Assembly (NCBI GenBank): GCA_031271275.1
Contig: JAISWA010000114.1
Span: 1-11,007 of the forward strand
DNA length: 11,007 bases
Reading direction: 5' to 3'
Source: Clostridiales bacterium
GTDB taxonomy: Bacteria; Bacillota; Clostridia; Lachnospirales; WQUN01
Below the pieces are notes generated by a model that saw nothing but the letters and a program-made list of their open reading frames with translations, did not search any database and was not told the origin of the DNA. Below, one piece after another: positions 6,044 through 11,007 of the stretch (position 1 is the first letter of the stretch; every line of letters starts with the position of its first letter). Both the position numbers and the translations under genes were made by a program.

Positions 6044-6913
6044 TTAATTTATGCCGTCCCAAGCCGTAATGGCGCCGGTGAAAATATTTTTGACCTGCTC
6101 CGCGCTCAAGTTCGCGGTGGTGTTTTCGTTGTGGACGATTACCGCGATGCCGTCGAGGGCGATGGTGGTTCCGGTAAGTTGGGCAAGCTCGCTGTCTTTC
6201 AAGTCGCGGCTCGCCATGCCTATTTCGCAGATACCTTCCATGGCGGCGGTCATGCCCGCGGAGGAGTCGCTCATGTTTATTTCAATCTTCGCGTTGGCGT
6301 TTACGGCAAGGTACGCCTCGCGCAGTTCTTCCATAACGGGCGTGACCGACGAGGAACCCGCCACGGTGACCGTGCCGGAGGGGCTGCTTCCGCTGAAAGC
6401 GGGGGCGCTTTCGTCTATGGCGATATAATTGTTGGCGGCAATCACGCCCTGCCCTTCCTTGGACAGGATGAACGCGATAAAGTCGGACGCGGCTTCCGAA
6501 AGCCCTTCCTTGACGGCGATATTGAACGGGCGTTGGATTTTGTAGGAGCCGTCCTTCACATTATCGACGGAAGCCTGCACGCCGTCAATGTTCACGGCCT
6601 TGATGGTGCCGTTCATGGAGCCGAGGGATATGTAACCGATGGCGTAGGGGTCGTTGGCGATGTTGGTCATCATCACGTCGGTTTTGTCGGTGATGACCGC
6701 TTCCTTGGTGGTCATGTCCGCCTCCGTGCCGTCTTCGTTTTCAACCAGGATACCTACGAGCTCGATGAAAGCCGAGCGGGTGCCGCTGCCGTCCTCGCGG
6801 GAAATGACGGTGATGGCTTTGCCCGCGTCAAAACCCGCGGCTTGCACGCCGCAGCCGGCGAGGGCGAAAAGGGGCATGGCGGCTGCCAACAGTGCTGCTA
6901 AAAATTTTTTCAT
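6044..6913 (-). CDS. pstS: Phosphate-binding lipoprotein PstS, circularly permuted
   Basis: The 289-residue protein has a lipoprotein signal peptide (MKKFLAALLAAAMPLFALAG, lipid-attached Cys21). It is the extracellular phosphate receptor feeding PstCAB. Phosphate-site motifs are present: EDGSGTRSAF (40-49), AGSSSVTP (185-192), SDSSAG (215-220) and GMASRDLKDSE (232-242). Their order is unusual: GSGTR, which normally follows the FTGxITxW segment in the second half, is near the N-terminus, while AGSSSVTP, normally N-terminal, starts the second half and the protein ends at FTGAITAWDGIN. It is therefore a circular permutation of the usual PstS with no loss of motifs. AGGAGG (6921-6926) lies 7 bases before the ATG. 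It is first in the operon, with PhoP-box-like repeats upstream. Confidence 0.93.
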   Translation of the reverse strand: MKKFLAALLAAAMPLFALAGCGVQAAGFDAGKAITVISREDGSGTRSAFIELVGILVENEDGTEADMTTKEAVITDKTDVMMTNIANDPYAIGYISLGSMNGTIKAVNIDGVQASVDNVKDGSYKIQRPFNIAVKEGLSEAASDFIAFILSKEGQGVIAANNYIAIDESAPAFSGSSPSGTVTVAGSSSVTPVMEELREAYLAVNANAKIEINMSDSSAGMTAAMEGICEIGMASRDLKDSELAQLTGTTIALDGIAVIVHNENTTANLSAEQVKNIFTGAITAWDGIN

Positions 6914-6945
6914 TCCTGTTCCTCCTGAAAGATTTTTTTAAGGCG

Positions 6946-7005
6946 CGTAAAAGATAAAACAGCCGTGTAAAAAAAAGCGGCGCGTTTAGGTAAAATTTGT
7001 GTAAA
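6946..7005 (-). promoter_or_regulatory. Candidate PhoP boxes and promoter of the pst operon
   Basis: On the minus strand, upstream of pstS, TTTACA (7005-7000) and TTTACC (6994-6989) are spaced exactly 11 bases apart, and another TTTACA (6971-6966) starts 23 bases further, about two helical turns. TTTATC (6958-6953) and TTTACG (6951-6946) are weaker downstream matches. B. subtilis PhoP boxes are direct repeats of TT(A/T/C)ACA with about 5-base spacers, so this array fits activation by the PhoP encoded in the same operon. TATCTT (6956-6951) may be the -10; there is no good -35, as expected for an activated promoter. Confidence 0.6.
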
Positions 7006-7019
7006 GCGAAAAAATACAG

Positions 7020-7242
7020 TTAATCAACGTCAACGATGTCATTCTGAGCGCAGCGAAGAATCTTTTAACCAACGCCAACTATGTCATTCTGAGCGCAGCG
7101 AAGAATCCTTTAATCAACGTCAGCTATGTCATTCTGAGCGCAGCGAAGAATCCTTTAATAACGTCAACGATGTCATTCTGAGCGCAGCGAAGAATCTTTT
7201 AATCAACGCCAACGATGTCATTCTGAGCGCAGCGAAGAATCC
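7020..7242. repeat. Five tandem 45-bp copies of the dispersed repeat
   Basis: Units start at 7020, 7065, 7110, 7155 and 7199. Each has a variable-looking lead TTAATCAACGYCAACGAT followed by the constant GTCATTCTGAGCGCAGCGAA and GAATC. Units are 45 bp, except the fourth, which has lost one base. Differences are single-base (for example AACC for AATC, GCTAT for ACGAT). There are no unique spacers, so this is not a CRISPR array. It fills the gap between the pst promoter and the divergent operon. Confidence 0.9.
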
Positions 7243-7320
7243 GTAGGGCGTTTGAAGAAGATTCTTCGCCTGCGGCTCAGAATGACAGCTCGCGCTTGTT
7301 ATGCTGCGCTCAGAATGACA
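7216..7320. repeat. Inverted partner copies closing the tandem array
   Basis: The last direct copy (7216-7241) faces an inverted copy at 7260-7287 (GATTCTTCGCCTGCGGCTCA then GAATGACA), forming a hairpin like those at 289-364 and 4243-4307. A further inverted half-copy (CTGCGCTCAGAATGACA) lies at 7304-7320. The array thus ends with the same hairpin-plus-extra-half layout seen at 289-400. Confidence 0.8.
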
Positions 7321-7337
7321 ACCGCGGGCATTATTTG

Positions 7338-7346
7338 TGGTAAAAT
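7338..7346 (+). promoter_or_regulatory. Possible extended -10 promoter of the hydrolase-reductase-dehydrogenase operon
   Basis: TGGTAAAAT matches the extended -10 pattern TGnTATAAT with one mismatch in the hexamer, 30 bases before the ATG at 7376. No convincing -35 is seen. It begins just after the repeat array and is the only promoter-like sequence between the repeats and the gene. Confidence 0.4.
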
Positions 7347-7375
7347 ATTGTTATGTACAGAGAAGGGGGCGTTAT

Positions 7376-8071
7376 ATGAAACCGGTTGAACTAAGCGAAC
7401 GGAACACCCTGTTTACCGAAAAAATGGGCGAGTTTTATGATTTAAACCTCGGGCTGATACGCGGGGCGCGGCGCAATTACCTCATCGACACCGGGCTCGG
7501 CAGCGGGAGTATCGCGCCGGTGACGGAATACCTGCGCGGCGACGGTAAGCCTGTCGTGGTTATAAACACCCACTGCCACTGGGACCATGTGTGGGGGAAT
7601 TTCCTGTTCGAGGGCGGGACGATCATCTCCCACCGCAGGTGTTACGAGCTGATGGAGGAACATTGGGACGAGATGGCGGAGGAAAATAAAACCGCCGTTG
7701 ACGGCGAGATGAGAAAGTGCTTTCCCAATTTAACTTTTGAGGGCGGCTTATACTTCCCCGACGACGGGGTGCGTATTTTTTTCACCCCCGGGCATTCCGA
7801 GGACGGCATAAGCGTGTACGACGGCGTGGATAAAGTGCTGTACGCCGGCGACAATATCGGCGACACCGCCGAGGAAATCGTCCCGTACATCGACACCGAT
7901 ATCGAGACGTTCAGAAGAACGATAGAAATTTATAAAACATATGATTTCAACATCTGCGTTTCGGGTCATAACAAGCCCCAGGGGCGGGATATCCTTTCCC
8001 GGATGGAAAACGCCCTGGAGGAGTCGTGGAAAAAGCAGATAGCGCAGTTCGGTATGCCGGGAGAAAATTAA
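7376..8071 (+). CDS. MBL-fold metallo-hydrolase
   Basis: This 231-residue protein belongs to the metallo-beta-lactamase fold superfamily. The zinc-site motif THCHWDH (His66, His68, Asp70, His71) is followed by the other ligands His140 (TPGHSEDG), Asp159 (YAGDN) and His198 (SGHNK), so a two-metal hydrolytic site looks complete. It has no signal peptide and should be cytoplasmic. Relatives hydrolyse thioesters, lactones or phosphoesters, or carry out oxygen or nitric oxide chemistry, and the sequence does not tell which. No flavodoxin domain is fused, so it is not a full flavo-diiron protein. The ATG at 7376 follows a GGGGG ribosome site; an upstream GTG in frame at 7337 would add 13 residues lying in the promoter. 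It is first of three co-directional genes. Confidence 0.88.
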   Translation: MKPVELSERNTLFTEKMGEFYDLNLGLIRGARRNYLIDTGLGSGSIAPVTEYLRGDGKPVVVINTHCHWDHVWGNFLFEGGTIISHRRCYELMEEHWDEMAEENKTAVDGEMRKCFPNLTFEGGLYFPDDGVRIFFTPGHSEDGISVYDGVDKVLYAGDNIGDTAEEIVPYIDTDIETFRRTIEIYKTYDFNICVSGHNKPQGRDILSRMENALEESWKKQIAQFGMPGEN

Positions 8072-8085
8072 AGGGAGGTATTTTT

Positions 8086-8589
8086 ATGGATGCACCGCAG
8101 GATTTTACCATGCTGATGGAAAAGGGAATGAAGGAGCTTTCGGCGCACGGGGCGTTCCTTAGCGTAAAAAGCGGCGCGGGTACCAACACCATGACCATTT
8201 CGTGGGGGTTCGTCGGCTTTATTTGGGGCAAGTGGCACTTTATCACCGTGGTGCGGCCCCAACGCTACACCAAGGAAATTTTGGACGGCGGGGCCGACAG
8301 CTTTACCGTAAGCATTCCCTTCGGCGACGCGCTGAAGGAGGAACTGGCGGTCTGCGGGACGGAATCGGGCCGCGACACCGACAAGAGCAAGACGGTGAGG
8401 TTTATCCCGGCGGGGCGTGTGGAAAGCCCGGTGGTAGAGGGCTGCCACCTGTATTACGAGTGCCGCATCAACCAAATCCAACCGCTCGACGGTTCGGTCA
8501 TGCCGCCCGAGGTTTTACAATTCTACGGGGCAGGGGATTATCACATCATGTACTTCGGGGAAATCGTAAGCTGCCACGGGTATTACTGA
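8086..8589 (+). CDS. Flavin reductase-like FMN-binding protein
   Basis: This 167-residue protein resembles the flavin reductase-like/DIM6-NTAB split-barrel family. The segment GAFLSVKSGAGTNTMTISWG (22-41) matches the flavin-contact region where these proteins read (G)AxLTxxxxgkxNxMTisW. WHFITVVRPQRYTKEIL (50-66) and DSFTVSIPFGD (71-81) follow the family order. Such proteins bind FMN noncovalently and transfer electrons from NAD(P)H or act as partners in redox reactions; the substrate here is unknown. No membrane segment is present. AAGGGAGG (8071-8078) lies 7 bases before the ATG, 14 bases after the hydrolase stop, so it is co-transcribed with its neighbours. An in-frame earlier ATG at 8026 would overlap the hydrolase gene and is less likely. 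Confidence 0.8.
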   Translation: MDAPQDFTMLMEKGMKELSAHGAFLSVKSGAGTNTMTISWGFVGFIWGKWHFITVVRPQRYTKEILDGGADSFTVSIPFGDALKEELAVCGTESGRDTDKSKTVRFIPAGRVESPVVEGCHLYYECRINQIQPLDGSVMPPEVLQFYGAGDYHIMYFGEIVSCHGYY

Positions 8590-8611
8590 ACATTTGAGAA
8601 AGGGCGAAGGT

Positions 8612-9808
8612 ATGCAGGCATTTACGCAGTACACGCCGACGGAAATTGTTTTCGGCAAAGGAGCGGAACTACGGCTCGCGGATATGATAAGGAAGCACGG
8701 GGGCACGCGGGTAATGCTCGTCTACGGGGGCGGAAGCGTCATTAAATCCGGCTTGCTTCCGCGCCTTGAGGGGTTGCTTCGTGAGGAAAAAATTGAATGC
8801 GTCGCCTTCGGGGGCGTGCAGCCCAATCCGCTGCTCTCCCGCGCGCGGGAAGGCGTAGAAAAAGCGCGGGCGTTTCACGCCGACATGATCATCGGAGTAG
8901 GGGGCGGCAGCGCCATCGACACCGCGAAGGCGGTCGCCCACGGCGCTGCCAACCCCGGCGCGGATATTTGGGATTTTTGGGTCAGGAAACGGGAGCTGAC
9001 CAAGAGCCTTCCGGTGGGCGCCGTGCTGACCATTTCCGCCGCCGGGAGCGAAACGAGCAACTCCGCGGTAATCACCAATAAGGAAACCGGCGAAAAGCGC
9101 GGCCTTGGAACGGATTTTAACCGGCCCGCGTTCGCGCTCATGAACCCCGAGCTGACGTACACGCTTCCGGAATATCAAATCGCCTGCGGCGTTGTGGACA
9201 TTATGATGCACACCCTCGACCGGTATTTTACCAAGACGGAGGGCAACGGTTTCACCGCCGAGGTTGCGGAAGCGCTGCTGCGCGTGGTGATTGAAAACGG
9301 AAGCAAGGCGATGGAAAACCCGCGAGACTACGACGCCATGAGCGAGCTGATGTGGTGCGGCAGCGTTTCCCACAACGGCATGACCGGGCTTGGCAACGCG
9401 GTGGATTTTTCCGTCCATCAGCTTGGGCATGAGCTAAGCGCCATGTTCGACATAGCCCACGGGGCGAGCCTTTCGGTCATGTGGGGCGCGTGGGCGGAGT
9501 ATGTCTTGGAAGAAAGGCCGGAATGTTTCGCAAGGTACGCGGAAAAGGTCTGGGGCGTAAAAAACGGCGGGGACATCATGGAGACGGCGAGAACCGGGAT
9601 AGAAAAAACGGTGGGGTATTTTAAATCGCTGCAAATGCCCGTTTGCTTTTCCGAAGCGCGGGAAATCGGCGCGCAGCCGGATTCCGTCGCGGAGGAGCTG
9701 GCGTTAAGGTGCTCCTTCCGCGAGACAAGGTTGGTGGGGCAGTTTAAGCGGTTGGATAAGAAGGATTTGATTGAAATTTACAGGAAGGCGAACCGGTTCA
9801 ATGCGTAA
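8612..9808 (+). CDS. Iron-containing alcohol dehydrogenase (butanol dehydrogenase/YqhD-like)
   Basis: This 398-residue group III (iron-type) alcohol dehydrogenase would reduce aldehydes to alcohols or the reverse. It has the cofactor motifs YGGGSVIKSG (38-47) and GVGGGSAID (95-103). Metal ligands match the family as Asp196, His200 (DIMMH), His269 (SVHQLGHE) and His283 (DIAHG), the last two 14 apart as usual. The GGGS at 39-42, as in E. coli YqhD, suggests NADPH use; this is inference. Overall pattern resembles clostridial butanol dehydrogenases and B. subtilis YugJ/YugK. The start is ATG 8612 with AAAGGG 7 bases upstream; a TTG at 8594 would add six residues and has a poorer site. It ends at TAA 9806-9808, overlapping the start of a transposase remnant. 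Confidence 0.93.
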   Translation: MQAFTQYTPTEIVFGKGAELRLADMIRKHGGTRVMLVYGGGSVIKSGLLPRLEGLLREEKIECVAFGGVQPNPLLSRAREGVEKARAFHADMIIGVGGGSAIDTAKAVAHGAANPGADIWDFWVRKRELTKSLPVGAVLTISAAGSETSNSAVITNKETGEKRGLGTDFNRPAFALMNPELTYTLPEYQIACGVVDIMMHTLDRYFTKTEGNGFTAEVAEALLRVVIENGSKAMENPRDYDAMSELMWCGSVSHNGMTGLGNAVDFSVHQLGHELSAMFDIAHGASLSVMWGAWAEYVLEERPECFARYAEKVWGVKNGGDIMETARTGIEKTVGYFKSLQMPVCFSEAREIGAQPDSVAEELALRCSFRETRLVGQFKRLDKKDLIEIYRKANRFNA

Positions 9809-9926
9809 AACATACCCGAGTGATATAAGCCGTGAGCAGTTCAACTGGATAAAAAGCGATATAGAAAGTTCAAAAAAGCACACCCGCCCGGTAAAATATG
9901 ATTTATACGATGATGGTAATAGTTGA
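9801..9926 (+). pseudogene. N-terminal remnant of an IS5-family transposase
   Basis: A 41-codon frame reads MRKTYPSDISREQFNWIKSD, then IESSKKHTRPVKYDLYD and a short unrelated tail with a stop. This matches the beginning of IS5-type transposases of the DUF4096 group (typically M-x-K-x-Y-x-SD-(I/L)-x(4)-F ... R-x-x-DLY-(E/D)). The remaining protein, including the DDE catalytic domain, is missing, so it is a dead fragment. Its ATG lies inside the last codons of the alcohol dehydrogenase gene (8-base overlap), so no left insertion-sequence end remains between them. A+T content is higher than in the neighbours, fitting foreign origin. Confidence 0.7.
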
Positions 9927-10044
9927 TTCAAAGACCGTCGTTTTTTAAGGCTTTTTTCTGTCCTGTAAACTGGGAAGGGCACAATAGAGGCGGCGCTATC
10001 CGATACGGGGCGACGGATTCGGGTGCAGTTGGGAGGCAAAAATC

Positions 10045-10812
10045 GTGAAAAATATGCTTATTGACAAAGTAGACGAACTAAGCGCAAGGCTTTGCGCGCT
10101 GCGCCCGTTAAACGCGGGGGAACTGAAGCGGCTGCGCGAGGAATTTTATATAGAAAACACCTACGATACCAACGCCATAGAGGGCAGCACCCTTACCCTG
10201 CGGGAAACCGCCCTGATTTTGCAAGAGGATATAACCATTTCCGAAAAGCCGCTGCGTATGCACCTGGACGCGATTGGACACCGGGACGCGTTCAAATTCA
10301 TCATGGACATAGCGGACGAGGGCGAGGCGCTGACGGAGCGCCGTATTAAGGAAATACACACCCTTGTTCTGATGCGCGACGCGGATAACCGGGGCGTATA
10401 CAGGAGCGTTCCCGTAACGATACGGGGCGCGAAACACACGCCGCCCCAACCGTACCTTGTAGGACCGCAGATGACGAATTTACTGGCCGACTACGGAGAG
10501 ATGAAACAAAGCAGGCACATAATAGCGGCGGCTGCGGAATTTCACCTACGGTTTGAGGGCATACACCCGTTTATAGACGGGAACGGACGCACCGGGCGGC
10601 TGATAATGAACCTGGAGCTGATAAAAGCGGGGCTTTTGCCCGTAAACATAAAATACGCGGACAGAAGCAAGTATTACGACTGCTTTGACGCGTATTACGG
10701 GGACGGGCATAATCCCGACGCACTGACCGAATTAATCGCGGCATACGAAATACAGGAACTGGAGCGGCGCATTGAGATAATAGAAAATAAAAACGGGGGA
10801 ACACCGCAATGA
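10045..10812 (+). CDS. Fic family AMP-transferase-like protein (class II)
   Basis: This 255-residue Fic/DOC-fold enzyme carries the full catalytic motif HPFIDGNGRTGR (174-185; catalytic His174, Asp178, Gly-Asn-Gly, Arg185). Fic proteins usually move AMP from ATP to a hydroxyl of a target protein. An inhibitory helix motif (S/T)xxxE(G/N) is present N-terminally as TNAIEG (42-47, Glu46), placing it in class II, where the inhibitor is in the same chain and no separate antitoxin is needed. The loop TIRGAKHTPPQP (125-136) is the likely target-docking flap region. A C-terminal charged helix (about 228-250) closes the protein; no winged-helix domain follows. The GTG start at 10045 has GGGAGG 8 bases upstream; ATG at 10054 is an alternative. 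Its target is unknown. Confidence 0.9.
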   Translation: MKNMLIDKVDELSARLCALRPLNAGELKRLREEFYIENTYDTNAIEGSTLTLRETALILQEDITISEKPLRMHLDAIGHRDAFKFIMDIADEGEALTERRIKEIHTLVLMRDADNRGVYRSVPVTIRGAKHTPPQPYLVGPQMTNLLADYGEMKQSRHIIAAAAEFHLRFEGIHPFIDGNGRTGRLIMNLELIKAGLLPVNIKYADRSKYYDCFDAYYGDGHNPDALTELIAAYEIQELERRIEIIENKNGGTPQ

Positions 10813-10901
10813 GCGAAAAAAAAGAAAATAAGCCCGATGAGGATGCGCTTATACAGGCTGTGAACCTCGGCGGCGACGCTGACACGATGTATAGACAGCA
10901 A
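10809..10901 (+). pseudogene. Fragment resembling the C-terminal motif of ADP-ribosylglycohydrolase
   Basis: An ATG overlaps the fic stop (ATGA, 10809-10812) and opens a frame reading MSEKKENKP followed by DEDALIQAVNLGGDADTM (residues 10-27). The latter closely resembles the conserved metal-binding end of ADP-ribosylglycohydrolases (A-(V/I)-N-L-G-(G/D)-D-x-D-T). The usual continuation (AxIAGxLAGAxYG) is absent; the frame instead runs into the tRNA terminator and then antisense through the tRNA gene without a stop before the window ends. It is best read as a truncated relic rather than a working enzyme. The family match covers only about 18 residues, so the assignment is tentative. The coordinates give the part before the terminator. 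Confidence 0.45.
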
Positions 10902-10925
10902 AAAGCCCCGGATATCCGGGGCTTT
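10902..10925 (-). terminator. Intrinsic terminator of the tRNA-Gly transcript
   Basis: A perfect 24-base palindrome (AAAGCCCCGGAT / ATCCGGGGCTTT) lies 7 bases downstream of the tRNA 3' end. On the minus strand it is followed by a TTTTT run before GCTGTC, making a standard rho-independent terminator. On the plus strand the U-tract is poorer (TTTCCTTAT). Confidence 0.85.
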
Positions 10926-10932
10926 CCTTATC

Positions 10933-11004
10933 AGCGCGAAACGAGATTCGAACTCGCGGCCCTCGCCTTGGCAAGGCGATGCTCTACCACTGAGCCATTC
11001 GCGC
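10933..11004 (-). tRNA. tRNA-Gly (anticodon GCC)
   Basis: The 72-base gene folds as a complete cloverleaf on the minus strand: acceptor stem GCGCGAA/TTCGCGC, D arm GCTC-AGTGGTA-GAGC, anticodon arm TCGCC-TTGCCAA-GGCGA with anticodon GCC, five-base variable region, T arm with loop TTCGAAT, and discriminator T. CCA is not encoded (GAT follows), so it must be added by nucleotidyltransferase. The T stem has one G-T wobble. Its promoter lies outside the window; a terminator follows closely. Confidence 0.96.
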
Positions 11005-11007
11005 AAA

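Noticed and set aside
7020..7242. CRISPR-like array of regularly spaced repeats
   Set aside because: The whole 45-bp unit is conserved, so there are no unique spacers, and the core is also found singly elsewhere in the window; no cas gene is present.
9968..10060. Short open frame upstream of fic (GTIEAALSDTGRRIRVQLGG)
   Set aside because: It looks somewhat protein-like but has no start codon after the preceding stop, ends inside fic in another frame, and matches no family I recognise.
10902..11007. Continuation of the open frame after the ADP-ribosylglycohydrolase-like fragment
   Set aside because: It reads through the terminator palindrome and antisense through an intact tRNA, so it is open by chance.

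Overview
The window looks like chromosomal DNA of a Gram-positive anaerobe of the class Clostridia, with moderately high G+C and possibly from the Oscillospirales. This rests on strong AGGAGG-type ribosome binding sites, TTG and GTG starts, a lipoprotein PstS, a Bacillota-type small membrane toxin, and a tRNA gene without an encoded CCA. The taxonomic guess is inference.

Left edge (1-747): the 3' end of a protein with a copper-amine-oxidase-N-like domain comes first, then a palindromic dispersed repeat. After it lies a compact, previously unlabelled locus: a 30-residue holin-like membrane peptide with its own promoter, a hairpin that hides its Shine-Dalgarno sequence, a shared 15-bp perfect inverted-repeat terminator, and a consensus promoter (TTGACA-N18-TATAAT) on the opposite strand firing back into the gene. 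This is the layout of a type I toxin-antitoxin system with a convergent antisense RNA, and it is the most interesting item in the window.

Centre (748-6913, minus strand): a complete phosphate-starvation operon in the order pstS-pstC-pstA-pstB-phoU-phoP-phoR, with short gaps or overlaps except for a palindromic repeat inserted between pstA and pstB. PstS captures phosphate, PstCA and PstB import it, PhoU links transporter status to the kinase, and PhoR-PhoP controls transcription. TTTACA-like direct repeats upstream of pstS look like PhoP boxes. PstS is circularly permuted: the usual C-terminal half comes first.

Intergenic 6914-7375: the pstS control region, five tandem 45-bp copies of the dispersed repeat, inverted copies, and a probable promoter for the next operon.

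Right half (7376-9808, plus strand): a three-gene unit encoding a metallo-beta-lactamase-fold hydrolase, a flavin-reductase-like FMN protein and an iron-type alcohol dehydrogenase. Its joint substrate is unknown.

Right edge (9801-11007): a scrap of an IS5-type transposase overlapping the dehydrogenase stop codon, a class II Fic AMP-transferase, a small fragment resembling the C-terminal motif of ADP-ribosylglycohydrolases, and a tRNA-Gly(GCC) gene with its terminator on the opposite strand. This edge has the rearranged look of an accessory region next to a tRNA gene.
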